Position numbers and translations under genes: made by a program. The notes under the pieces were generated by a model, which made no database searches, was not told the origin of the DNA, and was given only the letters and a program-made list of their open reading frames with translations. A DNA stretch of 64,000 bases from JANMZR01 sp040385875 (lineage in GTDB: Bacteria > Bacteroidota > Bacteroidia > Cytophagales > Spirosomataceae), in contig JAZKGO010000024.1 of the NCBI GenBank assembly GCA_040385875.1, positions 5,442 to 69,441 of the forward strand. Reading direction: 5' to 3'. Every line of letters begins with the position of its first letter. The stretch's first letter is position 1. Of the stretch, positions 45,374-54,884 are shown piece by piece.

Positions 45374-45406
45374 CATGTAACCTTTAAAATCAATTATCTG
45401 TATATG
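45374..45406 (+). promoter_or_regulatory. Start-codon hairpin, copy A (before wzx)
   Basis: CATGTA (45374-45379) pairs with TATATG (45401-45406), with one G.U pair; the last three bases are the wzx start codon. The 21-nt loop contains CCTTTAAAA and CAATTAT, shared with copies B and C. The preceding ATTCC is also shared, but the additional upstream hairpin seen in B and C is not evident here. Confidence 0.7.
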
Positions 45407-46930
45407 AATCTTAGTTTATTAAAAAGAAATATTACGGCTAACTTTTTTGGCACCTTTTGGAGTATTTTTTCGATCTACTTTTTTCTGCCATTTTATTTAA
45501 AATTTCTAGGAGAAGAAGCCTATGGCTTAATCCTATTTGCATCTTCCATACAAGCTGTAATTTTTCTATTTGATGCGGGTTTTTCATCCGTATTAAGAAG
45601 GGAGTTGGCGATTGAGACCGACTCAAAATCTCGAATGCAGCGAAATTTTTCACTAATCAGAAATATTGAGACTTTTTATGGAATAATATTTATTTCAATT
45701 GGTCTCATTGTGGTTGCCTTTTCGCCTCTTTTTGCCAAATATTGGTTCATTTTAAAATCATTAAGCAAAAATGAAATCAGCTATGCGATAGTCTTGATGG
45801 TATTCAATGCGATATTTCAAATGCAGTCCAGCTTGTATAATGGGGCATTGCTATCAATGAATAAGCAAGCCAAAGCCAATTTCTTTCAATTCATATTTTC
45901 ATTATTCAGAAATGGGCTAGTGATTTTTGTGATTATGAAATTCCCAACAGTATTGTCTTTTTTGATATGGCAATTTCTAGTTGTGATTATATATATTCTC
46001 TTTCAAAGAAAAGTTTTGTTTTCCTATTTTAATGTTGAAGATAAAAAAAATTCAACCTATTTTGATCTAAAAATACTTAAAGAGACATGGAAAGTTGGAG
46101 GCTTATTTCTGAGTATTTCTATTCTTTCCACCTTTAACTCTCAGTTAGATAAAATTATAATTTCAAAGCTTATGACTTTGAACCATCTTGGGTATTATAA
46201 CACATCCTATACATTGGGTCAAATTTTAGTAGCAATTTGCGGGCCTTTTGCCACAGCCATCACACCCCTCTTGATTAACTCATACTTCAATCAAGATAAA
46301 AATAAAACCTCGCTATTTTTCCATAAATTTGCAAAGCTTGCCACCATTATCAGTACAGTTATTGGGATAACATTGTTGATGAATAGTTATAGGATTATCT
46401 CAATTTGGACAAATAACACCCATTTTGCCAATGAGACCATCCCAATTAATTATTTAATGATAGTTTCAGGTTTATTATTGGCATCGCAGGTAATCCCTTA
46501 TGCTTTGGCTGTTGCCAGTGCTGACCTTAAGCCCATTATTTACACTTGTTTAATAAATATTGGATTCACATTGCCCGCTTATTATTGGTTTGGTAAAACC
46601 TATGGATTGATTGGTTTTGGATGGGTATGGTTAATATCCAATGCATTTATGTTATTTGTCAATGTCTATTTTTATTTACGCAAAAGTTTGCAAGATGAAT
46701 ATTTAAAATGGCTTTTTCAGGATTTCCTCATCCCTATTGTAGTGGCTGGAGGTATAACTTTTGTTTTAGATAAGGTGAGACCAGTTGGGATTAGCCCAAT
46801 TATTGAAATTATTTATCTGGGATTGGTTGTAATAATATCCTTATTATTAACGACGTTCATTTTTTTCAAAAAGGAATTTAATCAATCAATTATTAGAGTT
46901 TTAAATCCAAATACAATTGTCAAAAAATAG
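45404..46930 (+). CDS. wzx: Wzx-type oligosaccharide flippase
   Basis: 508 residues, very hydrophobic, with about twelve to fourteen transmembrane helices and the N-terminal pattern of the polysaccharide-flippase (MATE/MOP) family (RNITANFFGTFWSIFSIYFF, PFYLKFLGEEAYGL). Moves the undecaprenyl-linked repeat unit across the inner membrane. The start codon is the 3' arm of hairpin copy A. Its stop lies inside the next gene (14-nt overlap). Confidence 0.88.
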   Translation: MNLSLLKRNITANFFGTFWSIFSIYFFLPFYLKFLGEEAYGLILFASSIQAVIFLFDAGFSSVLRRELAIETDSKSRMQRNFSLIRNIETFYGIIFISIGLIVVAFSPLFAKYWFILKSLSKNEISYAIVLMVFNAIFQMQSSLYNGALLSMNKQAKANFFQFIFSLFRNGLVIFVIMKFPTVLSFLIWQFLVVIIYILFQRKVLFSYFNVEDKKNSTYFDLKILKETWKVGGLFLSISILSTFNSQLDKIIISKLMTLNHLGYYNTSYTLGQILVAICGPFATAITPLLINSYFNQDKNKTSLFFHKFAKLATIISTVIGITLLMNSYRIISIWTNNTHFANETIPINYLMIVSGLLLASQVIPYALAVASADLKPIIYTCLINIGFTLPAYYWFGKTYGLIGFGWVWLISNAFMLFVNVYFYLRKSLQDEYLKWLFQDFLIPIVVAGGITFVLDKVRPVGISPIIEIIYLGLVVIISLLLTTFIFFKKEFNQSIIRVLNPNTIVKK

Positions 46931-48095
46931 ACCATTATTAAGTATTGTAGTACCCACAAAAAATAGATATGAAACACTTTCTGTTTTGATTGATAGTTTA
47001 TTAATGTGGGAGAGTCATGAATTTGAATTGATTATTCAGGATAATAGCGACGACAATTCTTTCATTATTGAATTCATATCAAAATACAGCAATGATGCTA
47101 GAATAAAGTATTTTTATGAAGGCGTGGCTATGTCGGCGATAGAAAACTGCGATCTGGCAGTTGGCAACTCAACTGGTAAGTATGTAACTTTTATTGGAGA
47201 TGACGATGGCATTTTAAAACAATCTATTGATGTAGTTGAATGGATGGAGAAGAACCAAGTAGATGCATTATATTGTAAAATTGGAGTATACGTATGGCCT
47301 GACATGAAGCATGCTGTTTCAATCAATAATCAGATGAATGGAGTCTTGTTTGAAGCTGATTTAAAAGGATATTTGATTAAGGTAGATGCTAAAGAGCAGT
47401 TAGAAAAGGTAGTGCAAATCGGCGCTCAAGATATGTACAAAATACCCCGATTGTATCAGGGAGTAGTTTCAAGGATTGTTTTGGATAAACTTAAGCATTT
47501 GGTAGGTACGTATTTTCCTGGTCCAGTTCCTGATATGGCCAATGCAATCGGAATCATACCGTTTGTCTCAAATTATTATTTTACCGATATTCCAATCATT
47601 GTTTCAGGGCAATCCAGTAAAAGTATGTCTGGCAAAAACTCCCAACGAGACCATCAGGGAGACATTAAAACGGAAAAGTCGTTGCCAACAAACACTTTTG
47701 AAAATTGGACTCCGATGATTCCTAGGTTTTGGTCGGCTCCCACTATCTGGGCAGAGGCTTTCATAAAATCTGCTACCATTACGAATCAGGTTAAAATAAC
47801 AAATGGGTTGAATTTTAAAAGAATGTATGCGGCATGCTTTGCCTACTGTAATAAAAAATATTACTCGATTATTTTTGAAGCGATGTTTAAAGACAAAGGT
47901 TTTTTTGAAAAAATAACATCAATCATAAAAGTTTCATACTATGTTTTTTTAATTTACTTAAAAAGAGCTTATATCCTCTTAAATAAAATACTTTTTGGAG
48001 TAAAAGGAAAAAAATTCGAAAGTATTTATGGAGCTCTTGTATACCTTGAAAGTGAAGTCGAAAATAAAATTGACCTTAAAAAATTGCTAAGTTGA
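46917..48095 (+). CDS. Family 2 glycosyltransferase
   Basis: 392 residues from a TTG start, the only start that keeps the full GT2 N-terminus (LLSIVVPTKNRYETL). Further motifs: IIQDNSDDN and FIGDDDGIL (metal-binding DDD). The C-terminal third is amphipathic and may contact the membrane. Adds one sugar of the repeat unit; donor unknown. Overlaps wzx by 14 nt and the wzy-like gene by 4 nt. Confidence 0.85.
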   Translation: MSKNRPLLSIVVPTKNRYETLSVLIDSLLMWESHEFELIIQDNSDDNSFIIEFISKYSNDARIKYFYEGVAMSAIENCDLAVGNSTGKYVTFIGDDDGILKQSIDVVEWMEKNQVDALYCKIGVYVWPDMKHAVSINNQMNGVLFEADLKGYLIKVDAKEQLEKVVQIGAQDMYKIPRLYQGVVSRIVLDKLKHLVGTYFPGPVPDMANAIGIIPFVSNYYFTDIPIIVSGQSSKSMSGKNSQRDHQGDIKTEKSLPTNTFENWTPMIPRFWSAPTIWAEAFIKSATITNQVKITNGLNFKRMYAACFAYCNKKYYSIIFEAMFKDKGFFEKITSIIKVSYYVFLIYLKRAYILLNKILFGVKGKKFESIYGALVYLESEVENKIDLKKLLS

Positions 48096-49357
48096 TCTCA
48101 GAAACTTTAAATAATTATAGTTTTAAGAATTATATGGTAGTTTGGACAATTCTATTAAGTTGTTTCAGCTACCCTATTACTGCAACCATAATAGGTTTAA
48201 GCGGAGTGCCTTCCACACCTGTAAATATTGCGTTAAAAATAGTTTATTCCCTTTTTTATGTCTTTCTCTTTGTTCAAATTGTTGTTTTTAATTTCCCCAA
48301 AATCACATTTCAGGGCTTATTTTTATTTATATTTTTTGTCATTTACAGCCTAAGGCTGGTAAGCGATATAAGTTTTAACGGAATTAGATTTATTGGTGGG
48401 AATTCCAGCTATGTCTATTCTTATTTTTTTGGAGCTACGCTTATACCTTCATTTGTAATCTTAGTCTCAAGGGCGTTTCTGGATGAAAAACTATTGTTAA
48501 AACACTTGTTTTATATTCTTTTAATAGCGAATCTTAGTATGATCTTTTTTACTCTAAAACAGTCAGAAGGAGATATAATCAAAATGCTGTCATATAGAGT
48601 AGAGATAGAATCTGAATTCAGCGCTGAAGGGGGCAATTTATTAAATCCAATCATAATATCTTTTTTTGGGGCGTCTTTATCCATTTTATCTATAAACTTG
48701 TTCCTATTTTTTAAAAATTACAATAAATTTTTACTGGCTTTTTGTGTAGTTCTGGGAATTGCAAACTTAGCTTTTGGTGCCTCAAGAGGGCCTTTTTATT
48801 CGTTTTTTGTGTTAATTCTAGCAACTTTTGCCTATAAGAATTTCCAAACAAAATTTCAAATATCTCGTCTGCTCAAATCCATTTCAATTTTCTTTTTAGT
48901 CTCGATTGTAATTTATATTTCACTTTCTCTTCTAATTGAAATTGATGAACTAACAATTGTAAAAAGAATTACTATTGGACAAGAATTACAAGAATTTGGA
49001 CAGGAAGAGTATCGAAATTTTGCGTATCAATATGCATTTCAAGATTTTTTAGAGCATCCCCTTTTGGGAAATCACTTTGTAGGTTCTTACGATCAAACCT
49101 ACCCACATAATGTGATGATTGAAGTTTTAATGGCTACAGGTATTGTAGGTGGTATTTTTTATTTTACGGCTTTTTTGAGCTTTATGGTAAGATTTTTTTA
49201 TGTTTTTAAATCAGATAATCGAGAACTTTTCATTATTTTCTTAATTTGTATTTTGACAATATCTTTGTCTTTAACGTCAGGTTCAATTTTTGTAAACCCT
49301 GAATCATGGATTTTATTTTCACTGGCACTTACCATAAAGATTGATAAAAAAGCATAA
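48092..49357 (+). CDS. wzy: Wzy-like O-antigen/EPS polymerase
   Basis: 421 residues, TTG start overlapping the previous stop (TTGA); an ATG at 48134 is the alternative. About ten to twelve transmembrane helices and one large periplasmic loop (about 300-335) holding EEYRNFAYQYAFQDFLEHPLLGNHF and YPHNVMIEVLMATGIVGG, which matches the O-antigen ligase/polymerase pattern. Joins flipped repeat units in the periplasm. No chain-length regulator is seen in the window. Confidence 0.82.
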   Translation: MISETLNNYSFKNYMVVWTILLSCFSYPITATIIGLSGVPSTPVNIALKIVYSLFYVFLFVQIVVFNFPKITFQGLFLFIFFVIYSLRLVSDISFNGIRFIGGNSSYVYSYFFGATLIPSFVILVSRAFLDEKLLLKHLFYILLIANLSMIFFTLKQSEGDIIKMLSYRVEIESEFSAEGGNLLNPIIISFFGASLSILSINLFLFFKNYNKFLLAFCVVLGIANLAFGASRGPFYSFFVLILATFAYKNFQTKFQISRLLKSISIFFLVSIVIYISLSLLIEIDELTIVKRITIGQELQEFGQEEYRNFAYQYAFQDFLEHPLLGNHFVGSYDQTYPHNVMIEVLMATGIVGGIFYFTAFLSFMVRFFYVFKSDNRELFIIFLICILTISLSLTSGSIFVNPESWILFSLALTIKIDKKA

Positions 49358-49360
49358 TTT

Positions 49361-51268
49361 ATGTGTGGAATATTTGGAATTATAGCGTTAGAGGACCATA
49401 AATTGGAATTGGATCTCACAAAAGTTGAAAATGCGATTTCAACAATGAGTTATCGGGGTCCTGACGCTAAAGGGATTCAGCTTTTTGAAAACAAGGCCGT
49501 TTTCGCCCATCTAAGATTATCAATAATTGACCTAAAAGCAGAAAGTAATCAGCCTTTTAGTATTGATAATGATCGATTTTGGATTACTTATAATGGTGAG
49601 ATATACAATTATTTAGAACTTAAATCGGAACTCCTCTTAAAAGGAGCCATTTTCAAAACCGAAAGTGATACTGAAGTTCTACTGAATGCTTATAAATATT
49701 GGGGTGAAGATTGTGTGAATCATTTTAATGGTATGTGGGCATTTGTCATTTATGACAAGGTAGAGCAAACCTTTTTCTGTTCAAGGGATAGATTTGGGGT
49801 AAAGCCTTTCAATTATGCTTTAATCGATAATCAGCTTGTTTTTTCTTCTGAAATAAAGGCAATACTTTCTTATTTCCCTTCTTTGAAGGTTCCCAATTAT
49901 AATGCAATTTCCAATTATTGCAGATCAAGTGTTGGGGCCCAGCACGAAAATACTTGGTTTAAAGATGTTTTGAGGTTACAACCTGGCCATAATCTTGTAA
50001 TTCAAAAAGGGAGTATAAGAAATTATCGATATTGGCATTATCCCACAAAAGTAAACGAAAAGATATCTTTTGAGGAGGCTAAAAATCAGTATTTATATCT
50101 TTTCAATGATTCAGTAAGATTGCGGATGAGAAGCGATGTTCCTGTGGGTACAACCTTGTCATCAGGAATCGACTCAACCTCAATTGTCGGAAGCCTCAGA
50201 ACTTTTAATAATCAAAAACATAATACTTATACTGCTGCATTCAATTCAAATGAATACGATATACTTGAGAAGAAAACCTATTCGGAGGGCACCGAAATAA
50301 ATGAGGCAGCTATCGTTGCAAAATGCACTCAAGAATTGAAATTGAATCCACATTTTGTTGATATTCAATACGACGATGCTCTTAATGAATTAAAGAAGAT
50401 TGTTTTTCATCTGGAAAGCGGTAATAGCTCCCCTGCAATTTTTCCGCTTATGAAAGTAATGGAAAAAGCAAAAAAAGATGTTACTGTTATTCTTGAAGGA
50501 CAGGGAGCTGATGAGTTATTAGGGGGGTATATTACTTCATTATTTGGGATGGTTGTGATTGAGTATTTGAAAGAATTTAAATTTAAAGAGCTATTTTATT
50601 TTGTGAAGAATTTTTCAAAATCTTATACTATTAAAGATTCTTTAGTTCTATTTTTTAGAATATTAAGTAATGAAATGGGTTTTATTTCAAAATTAAATTC
50701 CAAAATGAACGGGTTTGAAAAAATATACGGTAAAAAGCTGGAAAACTGCGAAAAATTAAAGGACTACCCACCTTATGAAGGCCAAAAATGTAAAAATTCA
50801 ATTAATGAATTTTTAAGGAAGCAGCATATGGGTGGATTAGTCAATTTACTTCATTATGGAGATGCCATTTCTATGGCCAATTCTTTGGAAAGCCGATTGC
50901 CTTTTATGGATTATAGGCTTGTCGAGTTTGCATTTGAGCTACCTTGGCAATATAAAATACATCACGGACTTGGCAAATATATACATCGAAAAGCGATGAA
51001 AGGGTTAGTGCCAGACTTTATTCTCAATAATCCTGTTAAATTTGGGTTTAATACACCGATTTCACAATTTTTTAAAAATGAATATGGTGGAATTATTAAG
51101 CCGATTGAAATCCTAAGGTCAGAAAAATTTATGGATAGAGGATTATTTAATAGAGAGGGAATTGAAAAACTAATTAATGAACACAATAATAAAACTAAAA
51201 ATCACAGCAATTTATTATTTAGAATTCTCTGTGTCGAATTATGGTTTAATCAATTTATTGATAGTTAA
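49361..51268 (+). CDS. asnB: Glutamine-hydrolysing asparagine synthase family protein
   Basis: 635 residues. N-terminal glutaminase with Cys2 nucleophile (MCGIFGI), RGPDAKG, and the synthase domain PP-loop as TLSSGIDSTS (SGGxDS family, one Gly replaced by Ser). Such AsnB-like proteins in surface-polysaccharide loci are often thought to amidate uronic-acid sugars rather than make asparagine; with the dehydrogenase at 41434 this is plausible but inferred. Confidence 0.88.
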   Translation: MCGIFGIIALEDHKLELDLTKVENAISTMSYRGPDAKGIQLFENKAVFAHLRLSIIDLKAESNQPFSIDNDRFWITYNGEIYNYLELKSELLLKGAIFKTESDTEVLLNAYKYWGEDCVNHFNGMWAFVIYDKVEQTFFCSRDRFGVKPFNYALIDNQLVFSSEIKAILSYFPSLKVPNYNAISNYCRSSVGAQHENTWFKDVLRLQPGHNLVIQKGSIRNYRYWHYPTKVNEKISFEEAKNQYLYLFNDSVRLRMRSDVPVGTTLSSGIDSTSIVGSLRTFNNQKHNTYTAAFNSNEYDILEKKTYSEGTEINEAAIVAKCTQELKLNPHFVDIQYDDALNELKKIVFHLESGNSSPAIFPLMKVMEKAKKDVTVILEGQGADELLGGYITSLFGMVVIEYLKEFKFKELFYFVKNFSKSYTIKDSLVLFFRILSNEMGFISKLNSKMNGFEKIYGKKLENCEKLKDYPPYEGQKCKNSINEFLRKQHMGGLVNLLHYGDAISMANSLESRLPFMDYRLVEFAFELPWQYKIHHGLGKYIHRKAMKGLVPDFILNNPVKFGFNTPISQFFKNEYGGIIKPIEILRSEKFMDRGLFNREGIEKLINEHNNKTKNHSNLLFRILCVELWFNQFIDS

Positions 51269-51883
51269 ATGTTGAATAAATTAATATACTATTGGTCAAA
51301 GCTTTTTAAAAAAATAAGAGGTGCGGCCATTGTTGGAAGTGAAATACATCCGACTTCTTCAATAGAAGCTGGATCTAATATTGTAAATGTTAAATTTGAT
51401 AAGCATTCTTATTGTGGATATGACTGTCAAATTGTAAATGCCAAAATTGGCCCATTTACTTCAATTGCCAGTAATGTTGTGATTGGTGGTGGTATGCACC
51501 CAATGGAATGGGTATCAATGTCTCCAGTATTTTATGAAGGTAAAGACAGCATAAAAGGCAAATTCTCAAAGCATAAGAGAGAATCCACCAAAACGACAGA
51601 AATTGGTCATGATGTTTGGATTGGGCAGGGGGTAATAATCAAACAGGGTGTGACAATCGGCGATGGAGCCGTAATTGGTATGGGGTCAATAGTAACAAAG
51701 GATATGACTGCTTATGGAATCTATGCGGGTAACCCTGCCAAGCTTATAAGAATGAGATTTGACAAAGAAACTTGTGAAAAACTTCAAGCATCCAAATGGT
51801 GGACTATGGATGACAAGCAACTTAAGGAATTTGCCCATCTATTTACTGAACCTAAATTATTTTTAGATAAGATTTTAAAATGA
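51269..51883 (+). CDS. Left-handed beta-helix acyltransferase (XAT type)
   Basis: 204 residues with hexapeptide repeats in the centre (IGPFTSIASNVVIGGG, GHDVWIGQGVIIKQGVTIGDGAVIGMGSIV) and GIYAGNPAKLIRMRF near the end, as in xenobiotic/O-acetyl transferases. Likely acetylates a sugar in the polysaccharide using acetyl-CoA. The ATG follows directly after the asnB stop. Its own stop codon is the first part of hairpin element B. Confidence 0.88.
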   Translation: MLNKLIYYWSKLFKKIRGAAIVGSEIHPTSSIEAGSNIVNVKFDKHSYCGYDCQIVNAKIGPFTSIASNVVIGGGMHPMEWVSMSPVFYEGKDSIKGKFSKHKRESTKTTEIGHDVWIGQGVIIKQGVTIGDGAVIGMGSIVTKDMTAYGIYAGNPAKLIRMRFDKETCEKLQASKWWTMDDKQLKEFAHLFTEPKLFLDKILK

Positions 51884-51968
51884 AATCGCCATTACAAATC
51901 GTACAGAAATCGCAGATGTATATTTTGGCGATTCCATGCGACCTTTAAAAACCAATTATTTACGCATG
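51884..51968 (+). promoter_or_regulatory. Two-hairpin element, copy B (start codon in second hairpin)
   Basis: Hairpin 1: AATCGCC (51884-51890) / GGCGATT (51927-51933). Hairpin 2: CATGCG (51935-51940) / CGCATG (51963-51968), whose last three bases are the start codon of the next gene. The element lies right after the acyltransferase stop and fills the whole intergenic space. Confidence 0.75.
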
Positions 51969-53126
51969 AAAGTATTGCATTGTTGTTTGGCTGCATTTTA
52001 CATTGATGATTTTGGCTACCAGGAAAACATTTTACCCAAAATGCATAAATTGCAAGGGCATGAGGTAAAAATATTAGCCTCTACCGAAAATTATATTAAT
52101 AAAACAAAAAAAGGGTATGTTAAGCCTGCTAGTTATTTTACTTCTGAAGGAATACCGATCACAAGAATCCCATTTGTGAGTTATTTGCCCAATTTTTTGG
52201 TCAGGAAATTAAGAATTTATGAAAATATTTACGAAAATATTTCAAATTTTAAACCAGACATTATATTTATTCATGATTGCCAATTTATGGGGGTTACTGA
52301 AATTAGAAAATATTTAATTCAAAATCCTGAGGTAAAAGTTTTTGCGGATTGTCATACGGATTTTATTAATAGTGGTAAAAACTGGATTTCAAAAAATATT
52401 CTTCATAAAGTAATCTATAAATGGTGTGTAAAAAGGATAGAACCATACGTTCTTAAATTTTATGGGACTCTCCCATTAAGGGCTGCCTTTTATAATCAAA
52501 TATATGGAGTGGCCATAAACAAATTAGATGTTTTACCCTTTGGAGCCGATTATTCAAATATCAATTTCAACGACAAAGAAAATATCAGGTTAGAAATACG
52601 GGAAAAATTAGGAATAAAAAAAGAAGATTTTGTTTTATTATCGGGAGGTAAAATAGACAAACGAAAAAATATTGATTTATTAATCAATTCAATTGAAAAA
52701 GTTCGGCATAAATCTATAAAATTGATTGTTTTTGGAAAACCTTCAGTTGAAATGGAAGAATTTTTTAGGTCGTTAGTCAAAAATGATAAGATAATTATAT
52801 TAGATTGGGTTGATTCAAATAAAATTTATGAACTAATTTTTGCTGCTGACCTTGGGGTATTCCCAGGTACTCACTCGGTCATTTGGGAGCAGGCACTTGG
52901 CTTTGGACTACCCTGTATTTTCAAAAAATGGGAAGGTATGGAACATTTGGATTTTGGAGGTAATTGCCTTTTCTTAAAGGAAGAAAGTGTAGAAGAAATC
53001 ACTAGTCAATTGAACCAGGTTATTGAAAAAGAACATTTATATGAGGGCATGTTAAATAGGTGTACCGAGGAAGGACCTCAGAGGTTTTCCTATTATAATA
53101 TTGCCGAAAAAGCTATTCAGATTTAA
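51966..53126 (+). CDS. Family 4-like glycosyltransferase
   Basis: 386 residues from the ATG at 51966 (MKVLHCCLAAFYIDDFGYQENILP); an in-frame ATG at 51936 within the hairpin element would add MRPLKTNYLR. GT-B fold marks: FIHDCQF, FAADLGVFPG, and the donor-site ALGFGLPCIFKKWEGMEHL. Transfers one sugar of the repeat unit; donor unknown. Followed 7 nt later by the amidotransferase gene. Confidence 0.82.
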   Translation: MKVLHCCLAAFYIDDFGYQENILPKMHKLQGHEVKILASTENYINKTKKGYVKPASYFTSEGIPITRIPFVSYLPNFLVRKLRIYENIYENISNFKPDIIFIHDCQFMGVTEIRKYLIQNPEVKVFADCHTDFINSGKNWISKNILHKVIYKWCVKRIEPYVLKFYGTLPLRAAFYNQIYGVAINKLDVLPFGADYSNINFNDKENIRLEIREKLGIKKEDFVLLSGGKIDKRKNIDLLINSIEKVRHKSIKLIVFGKPSVEMEEFFRSLVKNDKIIILDWVDSNKIYELIFAADLGVFPGTHSVIWEQALGFGLPCIFKKWEGMEHLDFGGNCLFLKEESVEEITSQLNQVIEKEHLYEGMLNRCTEEGPQRFSYYNIAEKAIQI

Positions 53127-53133
53127 AACAATC

Positions 53134-54267
53134 ATGAGAAAATATAAAATTTGTACCAATTGTGTGATGGATACCTCCGATTCAAAAATTGTATTTGATG
53201 AAAAAGGTGTATGTGACCACTGTAATGATTTTTATAGTAGAGTTTTACCCAAATGGAAGGCCGACCTTAATGACAAAAACAAACTCAGTAAAATAATACA
53301 AAAAATTAAGGAGGATGGAAAGGAAAGAGATTTTGACTGCATATTAGGCATGAGTGGAGGAACTGACAGCTCTTATTTATTACATTTAGCCGTCAAAGAG
53401 CTGGGCCTAAGGCCTTTGGTATTTCATGTGGATGGTGGGTGGAATTCAGAATTGGCGGTGAATAATATTAATTTAATGATTGATAAATTAGGCTTGGATC
53501 TTTATACTGAGGTGATTAATTGGGAAGAAATGCGTGATTTTCAGTTAGCTTTTTTCAAATCAGGAGTACCCCATATAGACCTCCCTCAAGATCATGCCTT
53601 TATCGCAACTTTATATAAATTTGCTGAAAAATATAAAATAAAATATATTCTAAATGGGGGAAATATCTCAACAGAATGTGTAAGAAACCCTATGGAATGG
53701 CTTTATTATGGGACTGATATGTTTCAAATTAATGATATCATTTCAAAATTTGGAACGGTACCCATGAAAACCTATCCATTTAGCAGTATTTTAAAGCATA
53801 AAATCTTTTTAAGGTATATCAAAAAAATTCAAGTGATTAAGCCCCTTAATTATATGCCTTATATTAAAAAGGAGGCAGTTGAATTTCTTCAAAAAACCTA
53901 TGGTTGGGTACCTTCACAAGAAAAACATTATGAATCTAGATTCACAAAATTCTATGAGGGGTACTGGCTACCAACTAAATTTGGATTTGATACACGCCGA
54001 GTACAATTTTCAAGCTTGATTTTAACAAATCAAATGACCCGTGAGGAAGCGCTATTAAAGCTTTCAAAACCTGCAATTGATAAAAGTGACTCAATAAATG
54101 ATTTTGAATTCGTAGCAACAAAACTTGGAATTGAGATTGAGGAATTACAACATTATATGGATTCCAAGAATAAAAGCTACAAGGATTATAAAAATCAAGT
54201 AGGTTTATTTAAAATGGGTGCCAAAGTACTGAAATTAATAGGCATTGAATACGCTATAAAACGATGA
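53134..54267 (+). CDS. N-acetyl sugar amidotransferase (WbpG/PseA-like)
   Basis: 377 residues from the ATG at 53134, giving the expected N-terminus (KICTNCVMDTSD) with the paired zinc cysteines CTNC and CDHC. The ATP PP-loop is LGMSGGTDSSYLLH. Members work with a HisH/HisF pair to turn an acetamido group into an acetamidino group on a nucleotide sugar, using ammonia from HisH. The hisH-like gene overlaps by 4 nt, strongly supporting this complex. Confidence 0.9.
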   Translation: MRKYKICTNCVMDTSDSKIVFDEKGVCDHCNDFYSRVLPKWKADLNDKNKLSKIIQKIKEDGKERDFDCILGMSGGTDSSYLLHLAVKELGLRPLVFHVDGGWNSELAVNNINLMIDKLGLDLYTEVINWEEMRDFQLAFFKSGVPHIDLPQDHAFIATLYKFAEKYKIKYILNGGNISTECVRNPMEWLYYGTDMFQINDIISKFGTVPMKTYPFSSILKHKIFLRYIKKIQVIKPLNYMPYIKKEAVEFLQKTYGWVPSQEKHYESRFTKFYEGYWLPTKFGFDTRRVQFSSLILTNQMTREEALLKLSKPAIDKSDSINDFEFVATKLGIEIEELQHYMDSKNKSYKDYKNQVGLFKMGAKVLKLIGIEYAIKR

Positions 54268-54884
54268 TTACCTTAATAGATTATGGTTCTGGGAATATTC
54301 ATGCAATTGCGAATATTTATAAAAGATTAAGTATTAAATACCAATTAACGGCGGATCCTAATGTATTAAAAGAGGCAAAAAAACTAATTCTTCCTGGAGT
54401 GGGAGATTTTGATGAAACTATGAAGGCTTTCAAACAATTAGGTATTAAAAACTTATTGAATGAATTAGTGGTTGAAAAACAAGTTCCTATTTTAGGTGTT
54501 TGCGTTGGGATGCAAATATTAGGGAAAAGTAGTGAAGAGGGGGCGGAAGAGGGATTTGGATGGATTGATGGGCAGGTGAAAAAATTTGACATTGAAAAGC
54601 TCCAAACCAAGCCTTACCTTCCCCATATGGGCTGGAATACGGTACAACCCCAAAAAGAATCCCAATTATTTGAAAATATAATAAGCGAAAATGGCTTTTA
54701 TTTTTTGCATAGTTATTATTTTGAATGTAAAAATAATGATGATATATTGGCAACCACTGAATACGGAATTGAGTTTTCTTCAGCCATAAACCACAAGAAT
54801 GTGTACGGTTTTCAATTTCATCCCGAAAAAAGCCATCAAAATGGAGTAGAAATTTTCCGAAATTTTGCAAATCTAGCATGCTAA
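54264..54884 (+). CDS. hisH: HisH-like glutaminase subunit of the sugar amidotransferase
   Basis: 206 residues. Class I glutaminase: nucleophile Cys80 in LGVCVGMQIL, with the His-Glu pair in FQFHPEKSHQNG near the end. Supplies ammonia. Because it sits between the amidotransferase and the hisF-like gene and no other his genes are nearby, it serves sugar amidination and not histidine synthesis. Overlaps the hisF-like gene by 7 nt. Confidence 0.9.
   Translation: MITLIDYGSGNIHAIANIYKRLSIKYQLTADPNVLKEAKKLILPGVGDFDETMKAFKQLGIKNLLNELVVEKQVPILGVCVGMQILGKSSEEGAEEGFGWIDGQVKKFDIEKLQTKPYLPHMGWNTVQPQKESQLFENIISENGFYFLHSYYFECKNNDDILATTEYGIEFSSAINHKNVYGFQFHPEKSHQNGVEIFRNFANLAC

Noticed and set aside
45300..45406. 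ops/JUMPstart or other RfaH-type element before wzx
   Set aside because: No GGCGGTAG-like core, and the shared sequence lies at start codons within the locus, not in a long leader.
51881..51949. Upstream small reading frame of 22 codons in hairpin element B as a leader peptide
   Set aside because: The equivalent frames in copies A and C stop after a few codons, so the peptide is not conserved while the pairing is.
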